A stretch of 64,000 nt of DNA. It comes from Moniliella sp. 'wahieum'. Lineage: Eukaryota > Basidiomycota > Moniliellomycetes > Moniliellales > Moniliellaceae. The notes beneath the pieces are model-generated. The model saw only the letters and a program-made list of their open reading frames with translations, searched no databases and was not told the DNA's origin. Location: NCBI GenBank assembly GCA_003971905.1, contig RSEE01000015.1, positions 372,001 through 436,000 of the forward strand. Direction: 5' to 3'. The position numbers and the translations under genes were made by a program. Shown piece by piece: positions 1 through 12,110 of the stretch (position 1 is its first letter; each line of letters begins with the position of its first letter).

Positions 1-3000
1 TGTATTTCGCACGGGCGACCGATTGAGGTACCGTTGGGGGTGGTAACGCAAGAAATGGCTTGATGGTAGGAGACAAATTCCCTCTTCGTGGGCAGCGCAC
101 CCCATGTCAAGTCAGGGCGTCAGAGCGTAGCTCAATTTTGGCGGTCCAGCACGACTAGACAGAAAAGTCCGTGAAGTCTGTGAAGTCCGTGAAGATATTC
201 CATGTGTAACGCGTCTCGCGCGCCATAGCCCGTCGCGGGCATATTCCGCTTCGAGGCCGGATGTGGCCATAATTGAGTGACCTGCCCATCGCCCCAGGGA
301 CGGGATACAACCACGGCGTCACCTCTGGGGTGGACTTACTGTTTAGTCTGAGGAGCGGGGCAGAACGGCCGACGCGTAACCGCAAACTCCATTCAACGGT
401 GGGGTAATCGGGTCGACGATCATGGTGTATTCTGTGCACTTGGGGCAAGAGGTAAGGGGCTGTCGTCAACCGCCCCACCACGATGGAGCCAACTGCAGCC
501 CTCACCACGTTCCGAACCTCAACGGGTCCAGAACAACGACCAGACTGGGGCATGTGCCCGACTCTGTCTCATCTCTGCGATCGAGGCCACAGCGATGCGC
601 CCACCCAAGTGTACTATCTCAAAGCATCGACGAAAAAGCACTGCGAGGTAAGGGTTATTCTTGGAAACACACAACCCGGCACCAGCAGCGTTAGGCTGAG
701 GGCACCAGCAGCATTAAACAGTGCGCATGCTCAGCGAACGTTGAGCTCCGGCACGTCTCGCGCAGGACTTTCAGCACAGGAAGCTCGTGGTGATGATGAG
801 GATGGTGGTCTGCTGAAATATGGAGTCTGAGGCTCCGACCCTCAGGCCAGAGCTCAGGGACGGAGTCGCTGCAAACAAGCACAGCACCAACCCTAGCCAT
901 CTGAGCGGAAGACGAAAACACTGACCCTGTGCCCCAAGGCGCAAGTGGCTTACGCAGTTGGACCACCATGTGTCATGCATTATGATGGGTGATGGATGGA
1001 ACGGTCAGTTGGCCACTGCATAGCGATCGGTGATTGGTACGTAAGCGCCCTCGAAATTCTGCATGCCGGGACCGCCACTAGCGCAACAGCAGGAAAGCGA
1101 CACAAACTACTAGGACGACAGGCCAAGAAGGAACGCGGCGTTGTGGCGACCACCAGGATGGTCCGTACGCGCGTTTGCTGACAGCTGTCCTGGAGCTCAC
1201 ATCCAGCCATCATCCCGCCAGACAATGCGCGCATACGCCAACCGGATTCGTTTGTCCTGGGCCATTCCTAGAAATGATTTATCGCGGGAGGGCGCGATGA
1301 AGCAACCATGCCATGAAAACGCCCCAAAAGAAAAGAACTTCATCCGCAGTACTGAGAAAAGCTATCAAGAGAGACAGAAGGTGATATGGCGGATAGGATC
1401 GATATGTGGAGAGGTAAGAAAGAAGTGGCCTGGCATGGACGGGCCAAGTAGAGGCAAACGATCGTGCTTCGCACACTTAGGTCACGTTTGGCATACCACA
1501 TCATAGTAGTGTTTGCACTTACACCCCCGCCCCACTCCACGACGCCTCGAGGCGATGATCCGATTGCCTGCTGGTGATGATGAGTCCGAGACAATTTGTG
1601 GGCTTGGTGGGGGAATCTCTTGAGGCCCATTAGAATTTGGCGCACGCATGAAGTATAGCGACACCAACATCAGTTTATACTACTGTGTGCATCATCTGGA
1701 AGCACGGTATCATAGAGGGCATGAGCTTGCCGAAGTCATTGGCGGTGGATTCTCAGTCCAGAGGGTATGTTGAGGAAAGATATGAGCTCCGAAACTTACT
1801 CAGGGAACCACTGCGGACGGATATGTTCATGTGATGGGCCCCACAAAATGAAAACCGACGACCACGCTCCGATAAGAGGGCAGCAATCAAGAGTCGCTGG
1901 AAAGGCCTCCCCTGAGTAATGGGAGGGGAGGAGAAGCTTAGGCCGTGACCTTGCTAATACGAACAGCGTATAGGATCAGAGATGAGACCACAAGTTGACA
2001 CCATCGGGGTGAATGGCGTTCCGCCGTAAGCGTTGTGGCTGATGGTGATGGCAGCCAACGGCCGGTTCAACCTGTATTACGATCCACGTCCAGGGGGAGT
2101 ATATCTCGCAGTGCGGAGTGGGTGGCCACATTACTGGGATCCCCGTGTTTTCCCTAGGGTCGAGCATATACAATACTGTCATTGTCATACACTCCTCTGT
2201 CGTGTGCCGTTTTGCTGATGCAGTGTGAGGAGGCAGTCTCGACGAAGATGAGAATCATGTCATCTGTGATGTCCACAGTGAGCTTTCTTGTATGGAGCCT
2301 TGCACAGTGCTTGATCCATGGTCTTGCCCTGAAAAGCTGAAGCATGTTTGTCGGTACAATCCCTAAGATGAGTTGCATCAAACACGTCCTTCAACCAGGC
2401 GTGGAACCAAAAAGGAGGATTGAAGGGTCGCCGCAGGGCAAGGGTGTTGGTTCAGATAAAACTTGTGTGCAAAACGACATAGTCATGGAATGCAGCATGT
2501 TTCGTGCATTGTGAACCTCATTTCGGTGTGCGCCGACCATTCTCGTGAACGCCATCGGTGGGGTGTACTTTTAGGCGAGGGCTAGAGCTAAGCTGAGCAG
2601 CCTCTGGAGGGGTTTTCCCATCAACGAGGATCGTGTCATCATGTGAGCGGCGTGGGTGCCTTCACGTCCAAACGTATTCATGACCGATTGTAATGGCGAT
2701 GATGTGTGTTTTGGCAACGGCATTGACTGCATTCCCCCAGTGGCGGGAGGCAACAGCTCGGTGTGGCATCGCGGAAGACAAGCACCCCGAGCGTGGGAGG
2801 GGCCTTCTTTTAGGATGATCGATGAAGGGGGCTGGTTGACGGAACTGTGTCTCAGGCGGGGAGGCCGCAGCCATGAGGTATGATCAAGTGGACAGATGAG
2901 AGAGAGATACAATCGCCGCCTGTTCGGAGAAAACGTAGGCACCACTCGAGAGAAATGACATGATGATGATGTCCTATATTCTCAAAAAGAGGAACCCAAT

Positions 3001-3237
3001 ACGAGGGCCAATTAGCGTGATATGTTGAGGGCAATAAAACACAGTTGACCTGTTTCATTTCTCTTCTCTGGTTCCTGATCCCCACCCCCATCTTGCGTAC
3101 ACTGACATATCGCATACCATGCTCTCTGCGCAAATGTCTTTACACCATCCAAACGACAACAGGCTGTATGAGACCCAAAAGAAGAACCCGCATCATATAA
3201 TTAGCATTACTTGTTGTGCGTATTATCCTTTGCACTC
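1..3237. other. No gene recognised (left end of window)
   Basis: About 3.2 kb in which I find only short unrelated open frames on both strands and no recognisable domain, tRNA or transposon signature. A 9-bp direct repeat lies at 167-193. The 3' flank of the WrbA-like gene enters from the right. With frameshifts common elsewhere, a heavily broken coding sequence could hide here, but nothing supports one. Confidence 0.5.
167..193. repeat. 9-bp direct tandem repeat, three copies
   Basis: Three adjacent copies of gtcYgtgaa (the second differs at one base). Too short to suggest a function. Confidence 0.8.
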
Positions 3238-3932
3238 CTACAGCTTTGCCAATCCGGCCACGTACGTGTTCACCGTCTTGGCAAAGTGAATACCCTGGTT
3301 GTACGCAATCTCCAACTCCAAGTCCGTCGGCTTGCGGTCGCCCGTGGGACCCGCCAGCGTCGAGGCCCCATACGGCGAGCCACCGTGGATCTCCGTCAGA
3401 TTAGACTGGAGCGGGAAGGAGCTGTAGCCATTCGGCACATAGTTGATCCCGTGGTGCACAAAGTAAGGCAGCGTGGTGTAGTGAGTGGTCTCCTGGCCAC
3501 CTTGCTGGGTACCAGTCGAGGTGATGGTCGAAGCAAACTTGCCAATCAGAGCACCCTTGGCCCACAGCCCACCAGTCTGGTCAAACAGGTTGCTCACCTG
3601 GGCAGGCGCACGGCCGAAACGCGTGCCAAAGGCGAAGATGTAACCGTCATACTTGGGCAGATCACCGGGAGTGATGGCAGGGAACTCGTCCTTGAGCGCC
3701 TTGTTGGCGTGCATCAGATCCAGCACCTTGTCCGGCAGCGTCTCGGCAAAGGTGAAGTTGTCGACCTTGGCCGAAGTCGAGGCAGCTCCGCGGGCGGCCT
3801 CGTTGGCGAGGGTACGGACGTGGCCGTAGAGCTGGGAGGGTGGGTTAGGTCAGTCCGCGAACCACGAACATGCCAACGCATGTGCAATGGAGGACATACC
3901 GAGTGGGAGACAACGGCGATGCGGCTGGACAT
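3238..3932 (-). CDS. WrbA/Pst2-like NAD(P)H:quinone oxidoreductase (flavodoxin-like)
   Basis: Two-exon gene on the minus strand. Exon 1 (3932-3900) encodes MSSRIAVVSHS; the intron (3899-3832) has GTATGT...CTAAC...CAG signals; exon 2 (3831-3238) opens with LYGHVRTLANEAARG. The product is about 208 residues, the usual size of fungal WrbA/Pst2 flavodoxin-like proteins. Family hallmarks are the N-terminal phosphate-binding segment (S-x-S/L-YGHV), the FMN-site segment YDGYIFAFGTRFGRAPAQVSNL, and the later segment GGSPYGASTLAGPTGDRKPT. These enzymes reduce quinones by two electrons with FMN and act in oxidative-stress defence at the cytosol or membrane. The reading frame is intact, unlike most neighbours. 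No operon-like partner; the closest upstream element is a tRNA 1 kb away. Confidence 0.93.
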
Positions 3933-4887
3933 GGCAACGAGAGGCAGAAGTGTGGGTGGGGGAAGGAAGGAAAGCGTTCGCGCTGCTCTGCTCTGCTTTT
4001 GGCTTGTAGACGAGAGCCTTCGGGCCTGTTGGGGTCACGCGTCACCGGTCAAGAGGGGCCAGCCGACTGCATGAAGGCGGGTCTGAATTCTACCAGAGGC
4101 TTGCGGCGGTGACCGGGACCAGGCGGCCCGTGGACGATGCGTGCGTGCGTGCGTGCGTGCGGGTGAGTAACAGACGTATGTGGAGCCGACGGGTGTTTGA
4201 TATGTGGCTTCGCAGCGGCTGTTTAGGCCCACCTGACACAGCACGGGCCATTTTCTCCCTGGCTTGAATTATCGAAACAATCAAGTAAGGTGCTAGCTAC
4301 GTTGGCTGGAAAGCGGGGTTGGTTGGGGTACGTTTGAATGTTTGAATGGAATGGGTGATTGGCTATCGCTGAGCTTCAAGAGTTGGTCGATGATCGATGA
4401 TCTGATCATTGTTCGCTCCATCGCTCCTCGCCACTGAGACTCAGTACTCAGTACGTTCAGTACATTCAACGTTCAGTATACGCACTAGCTCTCTCAGTTA
4501 CTCGAATTAATCATTCGCTCTTGCGGCGCCTACGTCATCGCCACATCCAATGCGCCAGCGCTTCGAAAACATACTTCGGCGGGCACAACTTGGCTAGACT
4601 ACCTACCATTCAACGACCTTCTGTCATCAACGTCGACCCCTGGGTCTTGCTGTGCATGTTGTCTGCGGTTGTATCCCTTTTGAGCGAGGAGAGCCGAAAG
4701 ACAAAAGGAGCGGGTCAGTTGGCGACGGTGCTGCTCCAAAAGCTTTAGAGAAGAAACCAAGGCTGCCATCCCGGATTCAATGGCTGTGAATGATCCGAAG
4801 TAAGAAAGGAGGAGATGGTTGTACTTCCCAAGAAAACATGTCAGGGGTATGAGCGTGAAGAAAACATTTTATTAAGCGCTTTCACGA
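3933..4887. other. Promoter-side intergenic region with short repeats
   Basis: Upstream of the WrbA-like gene. It holds a (TGCG)n microsatellite at 4138-4161, GATCGATGATC-type sequence near 4388-4410, and overlapping ACTCAGTACTCAGT-like words near 4437-4475 that recur at two other loci in the window. No coding sequence recognised. Confidence 0.6.
4138..4161. repeat. (TGCG)6 microsatellite
   Basis: Six perfect tetranucleotide units in the flank upstream of the WrbA-like gene. Confidence 0.9.
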
Positions 4888-4982
4888 GCTTCAATGGGTT
4901 AGTGGTATACTACATCGTTGCCAGACTGGCCTAGTGCCTGTGAGATTTCGATGTGACAGGGGTTCGATTCCCCTTTGAAGCA
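4888..4982 (+). tRNA. tRNA-Gly(GCC) with a 24-nt intron
   Basis: The acceptor arms GCTTCAA and TTGAAGC pair perfectly, with discriminator A. The D-arm contains AGTGGTA. The anticodon stem CATCG/CGATG encloses loop TTGCCA...T, giving anticodon GCC at 4920-4922. A 24-nt intron (4924-4947) sits after position 37, the standard nuclear tRNA intron site. The T-arm is AGGGG TTCGATT CCCCT. An oligo-T run just downstream (4985-4990) fits a Pol III terminator. Confidence 0.93.
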
Positions 4983-5557
4983 TACTTTTTGCCTTCATTT
5001 TAGCTCCCAAGCTTTAGGGGATCAAACAGCTTGGAAATACTGCACGTTGAACATAACAAGTGGTATTTCTTCGTATAGCTGGACCGTATTGTCCCAATGT
5101 CTAGCAAAGAGCGGTTCCCATAGCAAGCGAAATACAAATGATGTGAAGAAAGGAACTGCAAATCCTCACTGCACTCCCGAGTTTGGGAATACTATGCTAC
5201 CAACCCTGCTACCTGCCCCCTGCCCCGCCTGCCAGTGAGGTTCGTTAGTGTACACATTGACACTTCGTTCATTCGGTGTATTCCGCCGTGTATTCCGTGT
5301 ATATATATACCCAGGAGGAACATGACGGTTCATAAGTTACACCGATCATATATGTACTTGCGCATCCGTCATTCTTTGGAAGCCAGCCCGAAATATACAC
5401 CATTGACAACAACAACAACAGGGCGGCCAAAAAGGACGGAAGACGGTTTGGAAAGGATGCCACGCAGTTCAAAAGTGTCGCCTGACGCCACATGAGGCTG
5501 TTTCGTTCCGTAACACCCTCTAGCTTCAAGCCCTCAGACTGGGATCAGGCCGCCTCC
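4983..5557. other. Intergenic stretch, nothing recognised
   Basis: Region between tRNA-Gly and the 3' end of the putative minus-strand gene. A TATATATA run lies near 5300. No convincing gene. Confidence 0.5.
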
Positions 5558-7043
5558 TCACTGTTTCAGCCGCATCACAAAAGTATGCCAACCGTTAGCA
5601 CCGAGCGGAGCGAGGCGAGCGATTTCATCCAGCATCGCGTTCTGCTCAAGTCGTTCGGTAACCTTCTCCAATTTGCGTGGGTGCACCGTGTCGGACGAGT
5701 CCAACAGCTTCGTAATTCTGTTTTTTGCATCCACTTGGCGTCCATGCTCCGTATGTTGGTGATTCGCCACGGATACACGTTCTCCCAAGTTCATGCCTGA
5801 AGCAGTGGGAGTGGCTCGAATGAGGGCGCGTCTCGTCTGGGGGAAAACAAGGATGAAAGCTGGATGCGGAAGGGGGCTGGGTACGCCGTGGAGTGATGTT
5901 CGGTTGAGTGGGAACACTGAATTGGAAGCGAGGTGGGGGCCCAGGGAGAATTGATGTTGATGGAGTGGGAGTGACGGAGGACGTGAAAGTAGATGGGGGT
6001 ACAAATTGAAAAAGGGTTGCAGACGAGGAAGAAGCGTTGCGTGCGAGCGGGATGGGGTTTGAGGAAGGGGGATGGGCATTGGACGGAAACTGAAGACGTT
6101 TGAGGACGTTTGAAGGGGCTTTGAAGGGAAATATGTTTGAGAGTCTTGAAGGGGCTTTGAAGGGAAATATTTGAGGTCGTTGAAGGGGCCTTGAAGTGAA
6201 AGATGTTGAGGACGAGGACATAGGTGCGAGCTGGGCGGAGTTTGAGGAGGAAGAGTTGGACGGAAACGGGAACAAGTTTGAGATCGTTGAAGGGGCATTA
6301 AAGGAAAATATGTTGGAGGTCGTTGAAGGGTCTTGAAGGGAAATATGTTTGATGACGATGACGGAGCGCTGGGTGCGAGCTGGGTAGAGTTTGAGGAGGG
6401 GTTGGACGGAAACTGGAACAGTTTGAGGTCGTTGAAGGGGCGTTGAAAGTGAAAGAAAATGTTTGAGGATGAGGACGAAGAGTTGGGCGCGATCTGAGTG
6501 GGGTTTGAGGAGGGAGGATGGGCGTTAGCAGAAACTTGAACAAATTAGGGGAAGTTGAGGGTGGAACGTGGCGACCGAAGAAGCTGGAAGGGAAGGACCG
6601 GCGACTTGGGTTGCGGGAGGAGGAAGGGGAGGATTGAAGCGAAAAATTGGGGCTGGACCGGGAAGTGGAGCCTCTTTAGGGCATGGATGCGCTGTGAGAT
6701 ATGGGATGGGAAGCGATTCTGCTCAAAGAGCCTGGTACGGGTAGCTCTCCCTCTACCGCCTCCCTGCCAAGCGCCGCTCTGAGCCGGACGAAGGAGCTGT
6801 GCCAGTCATCAAGCGCAGCAGCATAGGCTGCATCGTGGGTAAAGTGGAGCAGATCCTGTAGCGCTGCATCATTTCGGATACGAGCTGCGTGAGTTGGGAT
6901 TGTCCATGTGGTCTAGCGGCAAAACAGTGCCACTTGCGTCCGGCGGGGATGGGCACTTAAGCGGGATGCGGCGCCCATGCAGCAGCTCGCCGAAGCAGGG
7001 GTCGTCCGGACGAGGAGGAGAGAGAAGCGTTGTACGACGCCAT
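5558..7043 (-). CDS. Uncharacterised repeat-rich protein, frameshifted (tentative)
   Basis: Tentative minus-strand gene divergent from MDM34. The proposed start at 7043 reads MASYNASL. After a frame change the sequence continues with FGELLHGRRIPLKCPSPPD, then QLTQLVSEMMQRY and LLHFTHDAAYAAALDDWHS, which look like genuine protein. The middle (about 6050-6545) is a degenerate repeat translating as Pro/Ser/Phe-rich text such as YFPSKPLQDSQT. The C-terminal part has a helical segment (RITKLLDSSDTVHPRKLEKV, then LEQNAMLDEIARLAPLGANG) before a stop at 5558. I do not recognise the family. Several frame changes are needed, so this could be two genes or partly non-coding. Confidence 0.35.
6050..6545. 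repeat. Degenerate interspersed repeat (GAAGGGGCTTTGAAGGGAAA-like)
   Basis: Copies of a roughly 30-45 bp unit recur on the plus strand, built from the words ttgaaggggc, gaagggaaatat, tttgagg and gacgaggac. They vary in length and order, as expected of an old minisatellite. The minus strand reads openly through much of it, so it may encode low-complexity protein. Confidence 0.7.
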
Positions 7044-7364
7044 GGAGCCCGCGCGGGCTGCCGGTGCGGGGGGGCTCTGGGAGAGCTGGCCATGCGGGGG
7101 GGATGGGATGGGTGCGGGGAGCGCGGATGGTGGTGTGGCGGGGGGGGGGGGGGTGGCGTGTGCTTTAATGAGGAAAAAATGGGCGCTGTCCCATCCCATC
7201 CCAACCCATCACCGGCCGGAATCACAAATCACGCACCCCGAGCCGCCGGCCGCATCAATATTCAATGCCCGTCGCGTTCCGCTCCTTGCCCGCAGTCCTG
7301 CTGAGCCCGAGCCCACCACCACCACCGCCACCGCGCCGGCCTGGGAGCGCACCGCACCAGCAGC

Positions 7365-9456
7365 ATGTCCTTCCATTTCAACTGGCCCGTCTTTAGCGAC
7401 CAGTTCCTCTCCGACGCGGCCTCCCTCCTGACAGCGCGCTGAACAAGGGAGCCAAGCCCGCCGCCATTGCCGACGAATTCTCGTCGAGCGCCTCGAGATG
7501 GGGCATGTCCCGCCCGAGCTCGACATTCTTGAGATTGGCGACTTGGCTCCCGACCGTTTCCGCGGTATCTTCCGCCTGACCTATGCCGGAGATGCTCAGC
7601 TGGTGTGGCCACCAAGGTGCAAGCCAACCCGCTCTCAGCCGATGCTTCGGCGGCCGCTGCGGCCGCCAGCATGGCCGCTGCCTCTCCCCCCGCCGGCGCA
7701 ACCGCCGACATGCCCGAACCCAGTCTCCCCGCCCACGGTCCGACGCTGACCAGCGCCCTCTTCCCGGCCACTGCCTCGCGCGGGCGCGGCATCCTCTCGC
7801 AGCTCAGCCACTCGTGGTGCCGATGCAGCTTCGTCTGCACCGCTTCGCTTGCGCGCAATGTCGTGCTCATCCTCAGCAAAACCAAAGGTATCACCATGGT
7901 GTTCAAAAACGATCCGCTGGAGAGCGTTGCGGTGAGTTCGACATTTGACGACGTGCCTCCCATTGCCTCGTTCTCCGACTCAGATCGAGGAGACTATCCG
8001 CACCTCTTTCGAGAAGACTTGCCTGCAATCATTCACCAGCTGTCCCAATCCTACCTGAGGGGTGAGCTCAAGTCACAAAAACCCAAAGTCGCAGAACAGA
8101 GGCGACGCAAGACGCAAAGCAGGAGGGAAAATCCCCCGTACCCACACAGGGAAGCACTACCACCCGTTCGCGTGACTCCCCCGACTGCCCGCCGACGACC
8201 CCGAAAAGAATGACAAAAAGAAAAGGCTACCGCGCGGCCGGGCAAACCCCCTCGTCCAGTGTCTGAGGCGGGCGCTCTACGCCCCTCCCAGCCCCGAGCA
8301 GGGAGCACTGCTAGTGCCACCCTGCTCTCTCGCCCTCGCGTACCTAGCACCCTCGCTTCACCCAAGCCCACCAGGGCCGCCAGTACGATCGGGATGCAAC
8401 AGCAAACGCCCCTCGGTTCCACCCGCTCAAACTCTGCGTGCTGTTTCCTCGGAATGGACCCTTCTGATCCTGAAGGGGGGAGTACGACCCCACCTATGGC
8501 TTCAAAGAAACACCTGGTCCTTCCCCCCCGCCGCAGGGTGGGACCCATTCGCTCTCTCTCTCGCGGATCGTCGCCTCTCGCCGCCCACGCCGGGGCCTAG
8601 CGGAAGCAGAGGATTTGTGGCTGGATGAGAATCCTGGGTTGAAGCACAACGACGGAATCAGCTGGAGCGTCTCAAGGAGGAGACCGATGGCGAGGAAACG
8701 GTGCAAGACGAGGAGGAGGAGGAAGATGAGGAGGAGGACGATGAAGATCTTCAGGCGGACGATGCAACTGACGAGATTGATTTCTACTTCCCCTCTGCCA
8801 ACCCCCCGGAGAAGAGTTTGAAGATGGGTCCTATGCGGATGAGGTGGACGAGCTCGATTCAGGGTACGATTTGACGTTGGACGAGGACCCCGAACAAGAG
8901 CAAGGCTCTGATCGGGAGAACGACGCTGATCCCGAGGCGGTGGAGAGGGTGTCGGAACCAGAAGGTTCCGACAGCTCTCCTCGTCCCAATTCGATGCGCT
9001 TGCTGCGTGGGGAGAAAGACGATAGTGATCTTGCGAGCGTATCGCGTCGAGGAAGAACGTCGCTCTGGGACCCTTTCCAGGATACGCGGGGCAAGTCCCG
9101 CCCCGACGTACGCGCCTCGTCCCGTCTTCCACGACCAATTCCCCCTCCCCCGCTCTGGCGCCCATCGCGCGCACCCACCAGGCTGCCGCGCATGCCCGAG
9201 TACCACGCCCCCCGTCTGCCCCTTCTTCTACCATTCGCACTCTGCCCACCAAACCTGCCTCCCACTTTACCGGTCGCGTCGGGTCGACGCAGACCTGTCT
9301 CCCTACACTCCGCCCTTGCACCATGTCCAAGTACGCGCAGGCCAGGACCTTGCGCCGCACCCTAGCCCGCGCTCGGCGCGGGGAAAACGGACTGACCCCC
9401 CACCGCCTCTTCGCCCGCGTCGCAAACATCGCACCTTTACCTTGGGCCAAGCTTGA
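7365..9456 (+). CDS. MDM34: Mdm34, ERMES complex subunit (frameshifted)
   Basis: Outer mitochondrial membrane component of the ER-mitochondria encounter structure, which tethers the organelles and moves phospholipids through its SMP domain. The start [18 protein letters not shown] is characteristic. Further hallmarks appear in shifting frames: [87 protein letters not shown] and [17 protein letters not shown]. The middle has an acidic stretch (about 8700-8780), and a YDPTYG motif precedes it. The C-terminus ends RTFTLGQA before TGA at 9454-9456, as in other fungal Mdm34 proteins. Length is about 690 codons with no clear intron. At least six or seven single-base frame changes occur, e.g. near 7430, 7470, 7600, 7850 and 8000. 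I considered Mdm12 but the N-terminus and tail fit Mdm34. Confidence 0.88.
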
Positions 9457-10464
9457 CACCCTCCTCCCCCTCGTACTACCATACTTCTTGGACCCACATG
9501 CGCGCACTTTGTTCATCCGCCATCATACTTGACTCTTACTTTCCCATTCGTAGGTGCAGCGCTGCCTTCACACTGTGCCTGTTCTTCTCGCGCCCCAGAA
9601 CGCGTTGCCGTGTCCCCGCCCGACAGTACAAGTCATGTTGGGACGCCCAGACTGGTCCCTGCGGCACAGATTGTCGTTCTTTTTTGATGGACCGGCAGAT
9701 CATCGTCTCTTGTACAACGACGGGTGCCATGGAAAATGGAAAGATTAGGGAAGCTCAAGGGAGCAAGACCCAACATGACAGGAGAAACGATGTATCCATG
9801 ACAGGAGAAACGATTTATGCTGTTATTTCTCCTGTCATGTTGAGTGAAGAAGAGAGGACTTGCACACTCTATTGGCGTCAACGTCGTCTCGACTTTCGTG
9901 GGCCGCAATCAATGGCACAAGGGGAGAGAGCAGAGGAAGTAAGGAGCCTTAGTAGCAGTGCCTTCCGAGGGCCCGGGCCGTGATATTGGTAGAATGAACT
10001 GGGGACTGCGTCCAAGGCAGATGTACCAGGGTGTACCCGCTCTCGACAAACGGCCGCTCCAAGCGAGCCACTTGTGTTGGTTAAGGGGCGGTCACTGGGT
10101 GCCAATGGGTTTCACCGTATCACGTCGGAGGTGGCAATGGAGCTCATGTCAGGAACCGGGTGAGAACGCTCGTTTCTCCTCCATTTGTATGGTGGCGTCA
10201 GTAGTGAGATATCATAAAACCAAAGAGGCTGAGGGAAATTGCTCAAACCCGACCGACGCAGCCTGACGGAATACTAGCTCCTGGACCCATACATGCAACA
10301 GAGTAACAGCATTAGGAGGAAATCCTACAGAATGATAACATTCTATGCGGAGAGTGGGAAAGGGGGAGTAAACCCTGCTGAATGCAGTAGTATGTGTAAG
10401 ATAAATGGATGCGGGGAGGTGGGGGGGGGAGGAGAAGGCCCGAAGCCAAGCCGAAGCAGACCGA
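9457..10464. other. Intergenic region with an inverted repeat
   Basis: Between MDM34 and the nucleoside transporter, whose 3' ends face each other. The only clear structure is the inverted/direct repeat at 9771-9842. No gene recognised. Confidence 0.55.
9771..9842. repeat. 17-bp inverted repeat plus 18-bp direct repeat
   Basis: The arm caacatgacaggagaaa (9771-9787) is perfectly inverted at 9826-9842 (tttctcctgtcatgttg). An internal direct copy of catgacaggagaaacgat lies at 9774-9791 and 9797-9814. The transcript could fold into a 17-bp hairpin. The lack of flanking coding sequence argues against a complete mobile element; a MITE remnant or a transcription-end structure is possible. Confidence 0.8.
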
Positions 10465-12110
10465 TTACTTGTCCACCACAAACGAGAAGGCGCTTCCCAA
10501 CGCCAGACCAATCGCCAACCAAAAGCTCAGCACCGAGGCGGCCAAGCGTTTTCCTCGGCCTCGAGCCCCGGTGGGAAGGAGTGGAGACAAACAGGCTGGT
10601 GATCAGGTACCCGTTCGATGCACCAAAGAGGAAGAGCACCGTAAAGAAGACCCAATCTTGCTGCAAAAAGGGAGGCGTCGGCGTGGCTCCCATCACCGCC
10701 CGTGGTACCCAGGAGAGCGACGTGGCATTGCCCAGTCCTTGGTCCTGGACGCTAAGGGGGAGCGGAGAAAGCGGACACAGCGCCTCCCGTGTGGGCATGC
10801 TGGAAGAGCGGGACAAACAAGACCGGGCCAAAGCAAAGACCAGTACCGACGCTGGGCGTGAGGGAAGCCAGCTGGAGGGAAGGAAGGAAGGGAGCGTGCG
10901 ACCGACTACATCGCTCAAGTTGAACAGGAAGAAATGGAGCGAGGCAAAAACGAGCGGAGAACCGAGTGTTCCCTTGGGCGAAGTGGACGACGTGACGCGA
11001 CTTGTAACCGTAGGGAAGAGAGCAAGGGTAACGACAAAGTTGAGTACCATGGCCAAACAAAAGTACCATACTTTTTGCCCAGGCGACCCAAGAGCGCCCA
11101 CGATGCACCGTCATGCTCTTCCGCATGCTCCTCCCCGTCCACCCGGGCCCAAGAGGAGGAACCAGCTTCTTTGTAATGCATTCCCAAAACAGGTCGGTCT
11201 GAATCAGCAGACGGAAGGCGATCAGCACTACGCTCATCAGCATCACGGAAATCACGAAAAACACAATGGTAGCCGGCTGGATTCAGCATCGACAGATTGC
11301 ACTCCTGGCGTATCGTTAGCAGGCGGGTGAGAGCGGACAAAGGAGACAGCCGCCACCAATTGGATCACCGACACAACTACAGCAATGACGCCTGGAACGA
11401 AAGCATCGTGCCCATACAAAGCGGGCCAAACGCCGAACTGAGCGCGACCACGGCGTTTTGGAAGTAACTGCAGCCGGCGGCCAGGGTATTGGCCCAGACA
11501 AAAGCGCACCAAAGTAGAACAGGTCGCACCTCGCGTGTCTACCTCGGGGTCCGGAGTGTGCCCGGCCCAAGGGCGGTGATGAGAGTGAATGCCAAAGAAA
11601 CAGAACAGCAGCAACACTCCCGACCGTCCGATCCGCTTGGACGGGGTGGTCTTGGGCAGCGACTTGGTCGCCGCTCCTTGGAAAAAGATGGCCGTGCAGT
11701 TGTAGCTCACAATGAGCCAGTTGGCAAAGTTATGGGCAAAGGGCGTGTCGGCAAAGCGAGTACGGTAGTACTCGGACGGGGTAATGACCACGTTACTGCA
11801 GCGACCGACGGTCCCAGTTAGCCTGCCTTGCCGCTGGCTCAGGAGATCACTGCGAAAGCACGTACAAGGGAAGAAGCACGCCGGCACCCAGCAATCCAAA
11901 CGCAATGTAGATGCCCAAGCGGGCGAGAGGCGTCATTTCCTGCCATGCATCGGTCGCCTCGGCCCCCGTAAGGCCGTCCTCGTCGTCGGGTTCGGGCGGG
12001 TCGGACTGGGCGGCAGCCAGCGCGGCGGCGGAAGGCGGGGCGGAAAGAGCCGCCGGCGTGGGCGTGTCGTCACTGGCGTCAGTGGGAAGCTGGCTGTACC
12101 TGGCGCTCAT
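10465..12110 (-). CDS. Equilibrative nucleoside transporter (ENT/SLC29 family), frameshifted
   Basis: Polytopic membrane protein that moves nucleosides down their gradient. The start (12110) reads MSARYSQLPTDASDD, followed by an acidic cytosolic N-terminus and the first membrane helix LGIYIAFGLLGAGVLLP. A 70-nt intron (11865-11796; GTACGT...CTAAC...CAG) joins LLP to FNVVITPSEYYRTRFA, matching the family LLPWN motif after TM1. Later segments include FANWLIVSYNCTAIFFQGAA, VWYFCLAMVLNFVVTLALFP, FASLHFFLFNLSDVVGRTLP and VLFLFGASNGYLITSLFV. The last helix (SFWLAIGLALGSAFSFVV) ends at TAA 10467-10465. Total is about 545 codons, within the family range. Several frame changes interrupt the gene, so the middle helices are incompletely readable. 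Confidence 0.87.

Noticed and set aside
7365-9456. Assignment as Mdm12
   Set aside because: Mdm12 also has an SMP domain, but the [11 protein letters not shown] start, [18 protein letters not shown] and the RTFTLG tail fit Mdm34.
7365-9456. Mdm34 as a genuine pseudogene
   Set aside because: Single-base losses occur at similar density in genes expected to be essential, and residues on both sides remain well conserved, so sequence error is more likely.
10293-11330. 345-codon plus-strand open frame opposite the nucleoside transporter
   Set aside because: It is antisense to recognisable ENT membrane segments and has no protein-like motif; GC-rich coding DNA often leaves the opposite strand open.
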